Shown: in pieces, positions 46,849 through 58,500 of the stretch
Layout of the letters: each line of letters begins with the position of its first letter
Numbering within the stretch: position 1 is the first letter of the stretch
Notes under the pieces: generated by a model
The model's input: only the letters and a program-made list of their open reading frames with translations
Database searches by the model: none
Told to the model about the DNA's origin: nothing
Made by a program: the position numbers and the translations under genes
Assembly: GCA_011947345.1 (NCBI GenBank)
Contig: JAAVTG010000788.1
Span: 186,001 to 250,000, forward strand
Source of the DNA: Phytophthora quininea
Taxonomy: Eukaryota > Oomycota > Peronosporomycetes > Peronosporales > Peronosporaceae
Direction of reading: 5' to 3'
Length of the DNA: 64,000 nt

Positions 46849-48276
46849 TTGCGCGGAAATTGTGCGCCTTTCAGAGCTGACAGACGTCGTCGAATGCTGG
46901 GAAAACGTCGCTACTACAGATAACGAGGTAAGAACACTATGTACTGCAAAGCAAAATGTTGTTCTCCTTGTGTAGGTCATCCACGAGCTGCGAAAGGGCC
47001 CGGCGAGCCCGCCCAGTTTGTCCGGTCGCGCGCTTACCACGGCAGCTCCGCCGACGGGATGGCGGGGTCCGCGTTGAAGAACTTGCCCGAGTCGCCCATC
47101 GTCAACTTGGCCACGATCGCGTCCATGGCTGCCACGGCATCGGCCGGCTTGATGATGCCTTGTCCTTCGGTGAGGTCAGTGTCGACGTAGCCAGGGTTGA
47201 CGGCGGCCACGACGACGTTGTGGTCGCGCAGGTCCATGGCCAGCGAGCGGGTGACCATGTTGAGCGCGACCTTGGAGGCGCAGTAGCCGTAGATGCCGCG
47301 GAAGATGTCGGCGTGGTCGTCCTTGTTGCTGGCGATGCTGCCCAGAAGGGACGAGATCTGCAGGACGGCCGCCGAGCCGCGAGCCTTGACGGCGAGCTTT
47401 AGGTTGGGCAGCAGCGCGCGCGTGACGAAGAAGGGGCCGACAGCGTTCACCTCGAACGGATCCATGAACGACTTTCTCGTGACGGTCTCGAACGTCGTGC
47501 GCACGCCGACGCCGGCGTTGTTGATGACCAGGTCGATGGCCACGCCCTCGAGCTGACGGGCTGCGTCCACAATGGACGCTTCGTCGCTCGAGTCCAGCGT
47601 GACGACCTTGAACGGCGACAGAGCGTTGAGCTGCGGAGAGAGTAACGAGGCAAAACCACTGTTAGGTGTGGAAGCGGACTTGTGAACGGTGAGTGACGGG
47701 CTGCCGTACCTTGTCCGTGTTGCTGCTGGTCCGCGCCGTGCCGATGACGTTCCAGCCCGCGTCGGTGTAGTACTGAGCGAACGCTAGTCCGATGCCACGG
47801 GTGCTGCCAGTGATGAAGACGGTTTTCTTGGCGTCGGCCATGGTCGAAGGTGGGAGGTTGGGGAGGGAGATGGTCGCTTGGTGGGCTTGAAAGCTTTTTG
47901 AAAGTGACTCACTCACTCAAAGTGAGTGAGTTTGTGTAGTGGTTTTTGTTCAAGCCAGCTTCCACCACCACGATTTGAAGCTCTCTTCAACACGGCTTCG
48001 ATTACGCCACGCAGAGCACAAGGAGCGCCGCCGTGGAGCTCCACCGCTAGACAACCGTTTAGCGGAGTCTACATCTTGCCTCGTAGGGCACAGACCACAG
48101 TACACTCGGTCTCAGGTTTAGGTGGGGGACAGTCAGGAGGAAATTGGGTTGATTAACTGTTTAGCGGATACTGGGGGACAGTCAGGGAGACGCCTGTTGT
48201 CCTTTGCCTTGCTTGGTTGCCATGGCGACCGAGTATCGAGAATGTATGTTGCACGTCAATCGACTCACTCTGCGTT
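46849..48276. repeat. left arm of palindrome 2
   Basis: About 1,428 bp, inverted at 48809-50236 (paired positions add to 97085). It is the same sequence as the inner part of palindrome 1. Homology to palindrome 1 goes on leftward to about 46560 (SWEET exon 1), although palindrome 2's own right arm does not. Confidence 0.92.
47034..47841 (-). CDS. short-chain dehydrogenase/reductase, intact copy
   Basis: Exon 1 47841-47710, exon 2 47630-47034, 79-bp GT-AG intron, 242 residues. Classical SDR: cofactor motif TGSTRGIG at residues 10-17, NNAGVG near 80, Ser-bearing LQISSLLGS near 125, active-site YCASK near 150 and the PGYVDTDLT loop. It is closest in style to C-factor/sniffer-like carbonyl reductases; substrate unknown. 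It is the only one of four copies in the window with an unbroken frame, because the tract at 47411-47421 keeps one more CG pair. The start is in a good context after a pyrimidine-rich leader. Confidence 0.9.
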
Positions 48277-48914
48277 GCGCAAGGAAAGCGTAGCACGCTT
48301 TGCGTCTGCTGCTATACGCAATTGACCAGATTGATCGCAGCTGCAATGCCAACCAGCGTTAAAGTTGTGTCGACCATGCTGGCCAATGTGTGCCACGGAC
48401 ACAGCCAGAGATGCAAATTTAATGCCAACTTTCCTTAATATTGATGGCTGTGAAAGCAACTTTCTGACGCTACCACCAAGGCCCTTACGCGTTGAAGATC
48501 AATGTATCTGGAAAAGAAAATCTATCGTCGTGTAAGGACCTTACCATCAAAGGTCATGGCGTCTCGCGGGAAGCAAGGGGCGTACGGAATCTATCCAGAT
48601 TAAACCATCATTCGGAAGGAGGGCGATAGCGTTAGTCCAAGAACGTACGCATTGAAGAAAGTCAAACTGTGATCCACTGAGGTGCACAGTAATAGCAAGA
48701 CCAGGGCGCTGAAGATTACGTGACCCTGGCAGAGCGTCTCAGCCGGGAAACGATAACCCTATCATGCCCATCGTCCAAGAAAAATAGTACAATCGCGTGT
48801 GGAGAAGTAACGCAGAGTGAGTCGATTGACGTGCAACATACATTCTCGATACTCGGTCGCCATGGAAACCAAGCAAGGCAAAGGACAACAGGCGTCTCCC
48901 TGACTGTCCCCCAG
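48171..48914. mobile_element. TIR element at the axis of palindrome 2
   Basis: Same element as 22331-23070, here 744 bp with both ends carrying five G/C (CTGGGGGACAGTC) and TA on each side. The two copies differ at a handful of positions in the loop. Confidence 0.5.
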
Positions 48915-50236
48915 TATCCGCTAAACAGTTAATCAATTCAATTTCCTCCTGACTGTCCCCCACCTAAACCTGAGACCGAGTGTACTGTGGTCTGTGCCCT
49001 ACGAGGCAAGATGTAGACTCCGCTAAACGGTTGTCTAGCGGTGGAGCTCCACGGCGGCGCTCCTTGTGCTCTGCGTGGCGTAATCGAAGCCGTGTTGAAG
49101 AGAGCTTCAAATCGTGGTGGTGGAAGCTGGCTTGAACAAAAACCACTACACAAACTCACTCACTTTGAGTGAGTGAGTCACTTTCAAAAAGCTTTCAAGC
49201 CCACCAAGCGACCATCTCCCTCCCCAACCTCCCACCTTCGACCATGGCCGACGCCAAGAAAACCGTCTTCATCACTGGCAGCACCCGTGGCATCGGACTA
49301 GCGTTCGCTCAGTACTACACCGACGCGGGCTGGAACGTCATCGGCACGGCGCGGACCAGCAGCAACACGGACAAGGTACGGCAGCCCGTCACTCACCGTT
49401 CACAAGTCCGCTTCCACACCTAACAGTGGTTTTGCCTCGTTACTCTCTCCGCAGCTCAACGCTCTGTCGCCGTTCAAGGTCGTCACGCTGGACTCGAGCG
49501 ACGAAGCGTCCATTGTGGACGCAGCCCGTCAGCTCGAGGGCGTGGCCATCGACCTGGTCATCAACAACGCCGGCGTCGGCGTGCGCACGACGTTCGAGAC
49601 CGTCACGAGAAAGTCGTTCATGGATCCGTTCGAGGTGAACGCTGTCGGCCCCTTCTTCGTCACGCGCGCTGCTGCCCAACCTAAAGCTCGCCGTCAAGGC
49701 TCGCGGCTCGGCGGCCGTCCTGCAGATCTCGTCCCTTCTGGGCAGCATCGCCAGCAACAAGGACGACCACGCCGACATCTTCCGCGGCATCTACGGCTAC
49801 TGCGCCTCCAAGGTCGCGCTCAACATGGTCACCTGCTCGCTGGCCATGGACCTGTGCGACCACAACGTCGTCGTGGCCGCCGTCAACCCTGGCTACGTCG
49901 ACACCGACCTCACCGGAGGACAAGGCATCATCAAGCCGGCCGATGCCGTGGCAGCCATGGACGCGATCGTGGCCAAGTTGACGATGGGCGACTCGGGCAA
50001 GTTCTTCAACGCGGACCCCGCCATCCCGTCGGCGGAGCTGCCGTGGTAAGCGCGCGACCGGACAAACTGGGCGGGCTCGCCGGGCCCTTTCGCAGCTCGT
50101 GGATGACCTACACAAGGAGAACAACATTTTGCTTTGCAGTACATAGTGTTCTTACCTCGTTATCTGTAGTAGCGACGTTTTCCCAGCATTCGACGACGTC
50201 TGTCAGCTCTGAAAGACGCACAATTTCCGCGCAACG
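48809..50236. repeat. right arm of palindrome 2
   Basis: Ends at GCGCAA near 50236, just past the SDR 3' flank; beyond that the sequence is different from both palindrome 1 and the left arm. The loop is 48277-48808, a close copy of the palindrome 1 loop. Confidence 0.92.
49244..50049 (+). pseudogene. short-chain dehydrogenase, right arm of palindrome 2
   Basis: Exon 1 49244-49375, exon 2 49455-50049. Loses one CG pair near 49662-49669 like both copies in palindrome 1, so the frame is shifted. It also has TCSLAMDLCDH where the others have TRSLAMDLRDH. The frameshift may be a consensus error. Confidence 0.8.
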
Positions 50237-50577
50237 TTGCGCAGCCTGCAAGATTAATGAGTTACTACTGTCCTATGACTCCGCAACATGCTGAGGAATA
50301 CCAACGGCGTAAACAAACGCGGTTCTTGCTGAGCTGGGGCTGAACGACGCGCTCGATGTGTTCTAAATCAGCACAATGTGTCAGCCACGAAGAAGAGAAA
50401 CCAGCTCCAACGTCTGGATCATCCTGTGGTGTGACTCATATTTACTTGTGGTCCTCCGACCCGAGAAGGTGTACTTCTAATGCTGCTGGCGATGAACGAA
50501 TGTATTCGATTTTCTTGTTAACTGTGCTTCGACCTCGATTGGCAAAAGAGCTGGCACCAGACAGAGCCTCCACCCGC

Positions 50578-51000
50578 TTATCCCCATTTCTCCACAAACT
50601 TTTCGTACCCCGGACTCGACTTGACGAACTCCTGGAACTCCGGGTTCGTCTTGGCGGCCTCCTCCGACAGGCCCATGGTCTTGCGGACTTGCTCCTCGGT
50701 TTTACCTTGACGCACCCAGTTGTAGTAGTCGGTGTGGCGAAGGTATTTCTTGATTTCATCGGCGTATGCTCGAATTTTCTCCCACAGGCGCTCCTCGTCC
50801 TCGTCGTCATCACCATCTTCCTGCGTGGCGACCTTCCTTAGCAACCGCTTTGGGGCATTGCTGTCGATTTGTTCAGCAAGCTGCGCGGCATTGGATGAAG
50901 CGACCACATTGACTTGTTGCGATTCCCCGACGGTCGAGAAAGCGTTGGCGCAAGAAGCGAAGGCGAATGTGGCAAGTAAGACGACGGAGGAGAAACGCAT
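50578..51000 (-). CDS. RxLR effector, secreted, intact
   Basis: 140 residues. Signal peptide residues 1-20 (MRFSSVVLLATFAFASCANA), RLLR at 52-55, an acidic run ending in EER at 69-71, then a 69-residue helical domain with WY-like spacing (RLWEKIRAYADEIKKYL, TDYYNWVRQGKTEEQV, NPEFQEFVKSSPGYEKFVEKWG). RxLR proteins are secreted and enter host cells, where they affect immunity (family knowledge); target unknown. The start at 51000 is chosen because it opens directly with the signal peptide; the frame's 26 extra codons upstream are not signal-like. The gene is intronless and lies alone among repeats, between palindrome 2 and a SINE, the usual setting for such genes. Confidence 0.93.
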   Translation of the reverse strand: MRFSSVVLLATFAFASCANAFSTVGESQQVNVVASSNAAQLAEQIDSNAPKRLLRKVATQEDGDDDEDEERLWEKIRAYADEIKKYLRHTDYYNWVRQGKTEEQVRKTMGLSEEAAKTNPEFQEFVKSSPGYEKFVEKWG

Positions 51001-51393
51001 GGGATCTCTGGACTGGATCTGACGGACGCAAAAGGAGAAGTGAGTCAAACTACCGGTAGCTTCGAGATGGTAACTCAACCTGGTCGTGATCGCTGAAATT
51101 TCATGCCAGATGTCTGCTCACGGGATCGGGAGTGGGAAACACATTCGAACCCCGACCACACCTCAGCTACTCACTACAGAAGAACCCTTCTGTACTGCCG
51201 TGCTGCTTTCTGTGAGGCGAATACCGACGAGGATAGTATTTCCACACGGACCAACGCCATCCAAAGGCACTTTTATGATGAAGTTGCGCTGCTTCATGCT
51301 AACTATCCACAGGAGAAGCTACTGCCGCGCCGTTCTCAACGAGGCTGAATATACGGTTCACTTACACCCTCCACTCGCTGATCTTGAGATCGA

Positions 51394-51643
51394 GAGGGGC
51401 TTCCTGGTGGTCCAGTGGGTTGTGTATACAACTCACGAAGTTCATCCCTCTGGTTGGGGTTCGAGTCCCTGCGGGGGCTACCGGGCCGAGGGCCTACAGA
51501 AAACATCCAGAAGAAAGGAAATGATTAACTTCGCAATCAAATATCCCAATCAAATTCAATCATCATTCAACAGATCAGATTTCAGAATAGCAAATACCCC
51601 CAACCATAAGAACAACCAGGAAAAAGTTAAGCATCTAAATCAC
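51394..51643 (+). mobile_element. tRNA-derived SINE with 16-bp target duplication
   Basis: 250-bp body flanked by identical CTGATCTTGAGATCGA (51378-51393 and 51644-51659). Near the 5' end it has a pol III A box TGGTCCAGTGG (51408-51418) and, 40 bp on, a B box GGTTCGAGTCC (51458-51468), with an AT-rich tail. The acceptor-stem halves are not complementary, so it is not a tRNA gene. tRNA-related SINEs are known in Phytophthora. Confidence 0.8.
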
Positions 51644-51659
51644 CTGATCTTGAGATCGA

Positions 51660-52389
51660 TTCGAGACTGGATCACACAAGAGTTATGATGCTGCTGTCCA
51701 AACTCAACACTTGATGTGTCCTTTATTGGAGACTCGGATCGAATGAAAGAGCCCTTTGCAGCGGCGGAGACTTTGCTGACGGGATCGGCTAAATATAATG
51801 ATTTGCCCATTTGTTCGATCTGCGTGTCACCTGCACCCAGGTTACGTCGTGCACCTGGCTTCATCTCTAGTTTGTTTGGGTGCTCCCCGCTTCGTTAAGC
51901 AAGGCTACAGGAGGAGAAACGATAGCTAGTCTTCATTCAATGGCAGTTCTTAATTTGACAGCAAGAGCTCACTTGGCAGCTTGGCATGCGATAAGGGCAA
52001 GGAAAAGGTTCGTACATGCAGAGCGTGGTCTTAGAGGAGAGATCGCTCTTAGCGATGGGGGCTAAATCATCTCGAGACGGTGAGCATTGCAGTTGAATGA
52101 AGCCATTCTCACGACTCTGCTTATCGACCATGCTATTTCCTACTTACGATTGCATCCCGAAGGCGTGACCCTTCGGTTGACTAGTTTTCCGAGCAGGGCT
52201 TCGCGTCAGCGGAGATACAAGCTGTATCTGATACTGATACAAAGTCCACAATCCCATCACAAGAGTGAGTTTGATGTTTGAAAATTCAATTGCATGTATT
52301 AATACCACCATGATACTCTAGATACAGTATTAATACCTAGCTATCTTGCTGACTCTGCAGTCGTCTTTTGTACTTTTGCCCGTTTGATC
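51660..52389. other. repeat-like, no gene
   Basis: Continuation of the sequence into which the SINE inserted; it resembles LTR or leader DNA but has no firm boundaries. Near 52215-52235 and 52815-52865 there are GATAC/GTATC-rich stretches that may belong to a DNA transposon. Confidence 0.3.
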
Positions 52390-52632
52390 TTATAAGACAA
52401 AGCATTTATGCACGTTTGTCGTCAAGGCATGCGCGAAATCGTTGATAATGTATCCGCTTAGACTGAAGAATGGCTCTTGTATTGCAGTAGACATTGGTTT
52501 GCAGAGATACACTCTTCCAAGGACAGCAACCGAGGGAAAGTCTCTCTCTCCATGATCGCGGAACCATTTCAAGACGTCGGTAGTTCTGTAGAGTTCAAGT
52601 AGGCTGTACTTTCCGTCGTTCGACTGGCATGT
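52390..52632 (-). pseudogene. hAT transposase C-terminal fragment
   Basis: An 80-codon stretch ending in a stop at 52390 with the hAT dimerisation signature: YSLLELYRTTDVLKWFRDHG, DFPSVAVLGRVYLCKPMS and TAIQEPFFSLSGYIIND. The usual ER before FS is EP. The rest of the transposase is missing. Confidence 0.75.
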
Positions 52633-53040
52633 CTACAAGACCATCCCCACTGGCGGAGCTTGACGTATCAACGTCGCCATCACAACGATCGTGGCCCACA
52701 GCTTTCTCGCTCATATTGTGCACGAGGACCACTTGATGGGGTGTTTCGTTAGTGGGGTTGCTTCACGTTGCAGCGTGAATTCAGTCGCCAAGAAACTTGT
52801 AAAACGACTTGATACTGTATTTAGAGTATCATCTTGAAGCACGATAGTATCATTGATACTGATGCATCTTCGTTGATCGCATCAACATCCACACATTGTG
52901 CTACCTGTATCTGATGGGGTAAGTAATTCGCCGTCAGCACCTACAGCAGTTGCAGTATTTTGTGGTGACCACCAGTTCCAACTCAGACAGCGATGATAAC
53001 GTGTGGTATCGACCAATGATGCATATAATCCAACTACGCT

Positions 53041-54240
53041 ATGGGGAATTTGCTAGGCCACGATCCAGTCAGTGACTTTCTGTTTCAAGATCCACCTCGA
53101 CCAGCGGGTTGGAGAGCAACAATGATGCCACTGTGGTGGAGTCGAACTCTGCGCGATTGGGACAGAATAAATTGGCCACAACGATCGTCGCTACAAGTCA
53201 GTGGACTCAAAAAGTGCAATTTGCATTGCACAGTCCAATATGGTGGAATAAGTCATCTGAATTCCATCTGTGGCACACCAGAGAGTTAGCACAAACTTCG
53301 ACGCCATTGGGGTCAGGTACTACCAAGTTTGGCTCCTTATGTCGTGCACTTGCGGAGAAAAAGTTGGACTGTTTTGCCGATTTTCTAGACGAAAATCATG
53401 ACTGGCCTTCATCGGCCGCGTTCTTCGCCAACATATGTTCAACGCTTCACCCGATACTCGGATCTGAAGTTGTCCTTACGGATATTTTTCGTCTCTACAG
53501 ACAGTTGAGAGAAGTCATGTCAAGAATTCTACCTCAATCTCATCTAGGAGAGATCCAAGCGGCAAATGCAACAAATACACCTCCAATTCACGGATTATCT
53601 GTGAGTAGTGCCAATATTACTACGCCAAGCGTGCGATTCTTTCCAAAACTACGGAAAAAAGACTGGGGTAAGCTGCTTGAACAAACGCCTGCGCTGGAGC
53701 ACCATTCACTTGAGGATTTGGGATGCCCACGGCGACGTGTTCACCAAACGCTGTCAAAAATACTAGCAATGAGGGGACTACTACTTCCAGTGGCTCATGA
53801 TGTGATGTTACGACTATATTGCGGCGACATTACCGTCGGTTCGAGGCTATACTTCTTGAAATCACTGATCCCGACAATTCAGCAATGTGTACGCCCTGAG
53901 TGCCGAGCGATTGAAACAGTACAACATTGCTTCTTCAAGTGCACATCGCTTACATCGATGTGGGAACATGTGTACAAACCCTGGCGTCGGGCGCTCAGAA
54001 CCCGATTAACTTGGCGGCTTCTGTACTTCCCCACGACACAAGACCTACAAACAAGTCGGCGAGAAAAAGCACGATACTTCTTCTTCTGTGGAGAATACAC
54101 ACGGCAGTCATTTCCCTTGCCCCGTGGAGACTGCGAAACAACATTCTGCTTCGGGAAACACAGATCAAAGCGTCAAGCATTCCAAGGATGATACATTCCT
54201 TCAGAATGTAGCACTAGTTTATATATCAACATGCTACAGA
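53041..54240 (+). mobile_element. 5'-truncated LINE, 3' end of ORF2
   Basis: A 360-codon frame (53109-54191) without the polymerase motifs. It contains the region that follows RT in many LINEs: LPVAHDVMLRLYCGDITVG and a zinc-finger-like CVRPECRAIETVQHCFFKC (near 53890-53945). 5' truncation is typical of LINE insertion. It is a different stretch from the LINE at 41287-44190, so it cannot be compared with it directly. Confidence 0.7.
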
Positions 54241-54379
54241 ACTGCACTACGACAATAACAAGCCAATTGGGCTTTCGAACCATCACCGGACTCGGATACA
54301 ATCACGCAGGAGCACCGCGCGATTTGGATCCCTCAACCGTAGATGGTGCCGGACACACTCATTTTCAAAAAGCTTGTAG

Positions 54380-54540
54380 CCGGACCCAGCGACCTTCTCG
54401 CTTCCCTCCGGACAGTGACTAACGCCAAGAAAGCCGTCTTCATCACTGGCAGCACCCGTGGCATCGGACTTGCTTTCGTATTACACCGAGGAGGCAAATG
54501 GAACGGCGCGGACCAGCAGCAACACGGACCAGGTCCGTCA
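54380..54540 (+). pseudogene. relic of SDR leader and exon 1
   Basis: The sequence from TTTCAAAAAGCTT through AAGCCGTCTTCATCACTGGC and the TGSTRGIG motif matches the leader and exon 1 of the four SDR copies, with deletions afterwards (the YYTDAGWNVIG part is scrambled). No exon 2. It shows that an SDR also stood next to the SWEET gene at 54682. Confidence 0.7.
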
Positions 54541-54681
54541 CCGGGCCTTTTTTGTCTCCGTTGTCCCGTCCCCAGAAGGGTCCACCAGGTAAGTTCGTCA
54601 TCGTCTATTAAATCCGCCTGTCTACGTCCAGGAGGACACTTCAACAAGTCAGCTGGTTTAACGTGGTTCGCATTGCTCTGA

Positions 54682-55585
54682 TTAAGTTCGCTGTTCTATG
54701 GCCCCCGCTGCTGAGATCTTGGGCGACGCCATGGCCGCGTATTCGGGACTGGGCAGGTTGGTGAGCGATTTCTTAGAGTGCTTGGTCGTCAGCTGCGGCG
54801 TCATCTCCACCGTGACTGTGATCTCGTCGTCGTCCGAACGTGCGTCCCAACCGTCTTGCAGCGGGTGCGTCTTGGGGTCGTAGATCCGGTACAGACACAT
54901 GGTGAAGGTGTTGACCGTGATGAAGAGGATGTTGATGAACATGATGAACCAGTTGGTGATGAGCACGCCGTACGTGAGCCAGACGACGTTGTTGACGATG
55001 CCAGCGTACACCATGTGCACGTTGATGAACACGGCCGACTTGTGCTTGAGCACTTGGAAGAGCTTCTCCATGGGAGCGCCGTACAGACAGATACCGGCGC
55101 AGTCGGCTAGGCAGCCGACGATCGTGCTGACTTGGTGGGTCGACTGGCCAGTGTAGCCCAATCCGCCGACAATCACGTAGGTGGTGATCAAGGAGAGCGT
55201 GGAGACGAACACTGCCAATGTACGTAGCACGTAACGCTTGTCCGTGCAGTAGTACGCGTAGATTGAGATGAAGATGACGGCGCAGACTTCACCGTACAGG
55301 AAGCACGAAAACACAGGGAACCAGTTGTCCGTGAGGATACCGTACATCATCCTGAAGGAGACACAAGAACTGTTAAAGACTGCCGTAGTCGAAGGGAATG
55401 GCAATGTGAACGTACCACACGTGCGAGTTTGCAAGGAGCGAGGTTAAAGGAAACAGCGAGGCGACGCCGACGTGCTTTTGCTTGTGGATGCGGTACATGA
55501 GCAGCGACGGACTGGACACCATGCAGACGGTGGCTGTACCGGAGAGGATCTTGAAGACTAGAACTGCGATTGCGTGTGGAGTCAT
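54682..55585 (-). CDS. SWEET sugar transporter, divergent paralogue
   Basis: Exon 1 55585-55416 and exon 2 55351-54682, intron 64 bp, 279 residues. Seven-helix SWEET with MVSSPSLLMYRIHKQKHVGV in the first bundle, LYGAPMEKLFQVLKHKSAVF in the second, VNNVVWLTYGVLITNW and an acidic cytosolic tail. The intron sits at the same codon (Trp before MMYG) as in the palindrome genes, so they are paralogues. The protein is clearly different from them (for example HKQKHVGVASLF against WKAKSVGVQSVF). No frameshift. Confidence 0.93.
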
Positions 55586-58500
55586 GGTCGTTTAACTGTG
55601 GTCTTGAAGGAGGAAGATCTACCGCCGGTGCGAGCGCATGCGAGTGTGTTGGACTGTTGTGAGGCCTACACGGCAAAAACGAGAATGAGAACAGGTGAAC
55701 CGGTTCCCAAGGCTAAAGCAACAGGATTCAGAGCAATTCGAGCCACCCGAGAGCGTCCGGTCACGAGTTTTTCGCACCTCGGGGCTTTGTAAGTGTCGCA
55801 ACCAAGCAACGAGGGATCGGCTCCCACGCAATGCACGTGGCGATCGCCCTTGCCAAGCCCGAGCCAATAGTATTCAATCGCAGTGTCAGTAGATCAGCGG
55901 AAACTTGCGCACAAAGCGGCGTCGGTGTTGGATGGGGCTGCACCGTCGCTCACGGCCAAGCAATTTCATTTCATGCCCGAGTGTCCACGAGGGAGGTACC
56001 TGCTCGCGTAGAGATGAGGACCGCTCGGACAAGAGATTTGCGGGTGCAACGATGCCGCTTTGGCGCCAGCGAGGCAGGTGCACGATCGCCGTCAGGCGCA
56101 GTCGACGTCGTCAAATAGGCACGGTGACGGTGCAGCAATGCTGACGGCCTGCTCGAAGCTCGTCAAAATGATGCAATCTTTTGCTCTCGGTTGAGACAGG
56201 GCTGGAAAAGAAGACATTTGTGTCCTCCAATGTCGCTTGCACTAAGCTTACAGCAGAATTGAGTACTCGAGCACTTCCAGTAGCTGCCAACTTGCCTGGC
56301 AGTATGCAATAGCTCCTACATTACAACCAAGACGCTACCAAGCAACTGGTATCAACTACCGACACGGCGGACCATTTAGAGGCTGTTCAGTGGTTATTTG
56401 GTCAGCGCGTTGAGGGCTGCACGCCATGTGCTATTGACCACGGCAGCGTCAACCTCCTCCTTGAAAGGCTCGGCAAAGGATCAGCCTGCTCTATTTTGCG
56501 TTTCATGTTGCTGCTTGAGCACGGAAATCTAGGATTTACAGGATACGATTCCGTCAGCTTCGTGAAAAGTGAGGTATCGGTAGACATCGGTCACCCCGAG
56601 TTCACTTCGAGAGCTCTGCTGCAGTTTTGCTGTGGACCGCTTTCGAGAAACGGGTTCTTAAAGATTGTTTTTCAGATCATCGACTTGTCTCGCCACACTT
56701 GCCCATGGGAGTCCTAAAACGATATCAGGCGTGAGTTTGAGTTCGCTATGACTTTCAATGCTGTATCTCGAACGTATTTACCTTCTCTGAGCCTTTCCAT
56801 ATGGCGGCAAGCTAGTATGACTCTGTGCTGTTGATATGCATTCACACCCAGTGATTGAAAGCAGCTATCAAGGACAATATTTGCAGCCCGCGACCTGAAG
56901 AAGTGACGGGTGACTTTTTCTTTAAAAACCTTATTCTTTGGTGCAGCAGTTCTTGAACGACCACGATAGCATGAGCTTAATAAATTTAATGGAGTGCTGT
57001 TTTGGGGAGATTATTATTCGGATCGTATACGCGTTTTTGGATTGAGCTTCCCAGACCAGACACCGCGACCTTATCAACTATTATGTGCGCGTAGTTTAAA
57101 TGAAATGCTGCTGTAGTCCTGTGCTATCCACCCCCATCTAGACTACTACATTTTGGTCATGTGAAGTGTCGTCGCTGTATGCATCCTGCATCCACTAGCT
57201 AATTGTAAGTAAATTCTCCGATTCTGTGGGCGCCATAGTCATTTTCTTCTGAGCAGTTTTGAAGTGTTCCTAGCGCGATTGCACGCATCTAAAATGCTCA
57301 CACGCTCGTTTTAATTGATGAACTCTAAGCCCGTGCTTCTTCAATTATAACACCCGACCTTGTTTCCGATCCGACCGTACACGACCCCAGGTCTACAGGG
57401 TAGTTAGAATCGAAACTATGGTGGAATGCATGGAGACGATGTTAGCGCACACTGCATCTGCGAACGGAGACCTAGCTCTGGTCGCAATTTCCAAATGTTA
57501 AAATTGGGGTATCGCGAGCCATGGTTCCGCAAGATTGACCAGCGCCGTCTTTGATTTGATTGACCAGGAATGACCGACGTCGAATTGCCATGCGAGAATG
57601 GACGCCTTCCGTGCAGTGGAAGCACGCTAAGTTCAATCTTTCGACTGAAATTGTGTTGAGTGTGTTGTTACCTTGTGTATTAATGTGGCCGATGAAGAAT
57701 ACAGCAGTAACTCATCCAGCCATCTCTTTCATCTCTTCCAGATTTCAGGATGATCTTGGTAAAATGCATTTGACAGGCGATGGTAGCAGGCGTGTCATGA
57801 GGAGACGGCGTGCACCAGCACCTGCATACAGGATTCAAGGTCCACAATGGTAAGTCATAGGACGAACGAGTGTGGATGTGCTAACCTCTAATCCACTTTC
57901 GGATTTACTCTCTCAACAACACATCTCGCGGTCCCGAAAGTGCAACAACTGGCAGCCTTTGCAAACTGCAACACTCGCTCACACGCCAAATAATATTTTG
58001 CGAACGATAATTGTGCCGGATTCACAGCAAATTGTCTTTGGCCTTCGATAACAATTCGCCATACATATCCATTGCCATAAATGACGATTCTTGCAGCAGT
58101 CGAGTCTTCTACATCTTCGTATCATTTGCCGTCAAAATACGACAATCTAGAACTTTGTCAACACGAAGCTGCATCATCATCGCGTCCGCGCTTCCAAGTA
58201 CTCGGCATTTCCGGCATGACGTACTCGATCGCTGGCGACGACGTGGAACTCGGATCCAGTAGTGCCAACAATGAATCAAACAGCGCAGTTTCTTTAAACC
58301 TGCAGCAATAAGTCAATGGAGCCTCCGAAACATTTCAAAGCTGCTCTGCTGTTCTTTCGGAAACGTCAAGTCCTCTTGCTGCATGGCACTATCCATGGCG
58401 GAGTGCAATAGTGCAATAGTCCGAAACGCGACCGCCACAAAGATGAAATGTGCGCTTTCCGTGGACGATGAATCACCGCTTCGTTAATAAGCAGCGGCTG

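Noticed and set aside
50356..50841. 161-codon plus-strand frame with hydrophobic end
   Set aside because: It lies antisense to the RxLR effector and gets its length from that gene's codons.
51394..51480. A tRNA gene
   Set aside because: A and B boxes are present but the acceptor stem halves do not pair; with the 16-bp duplications it is a SINE head.
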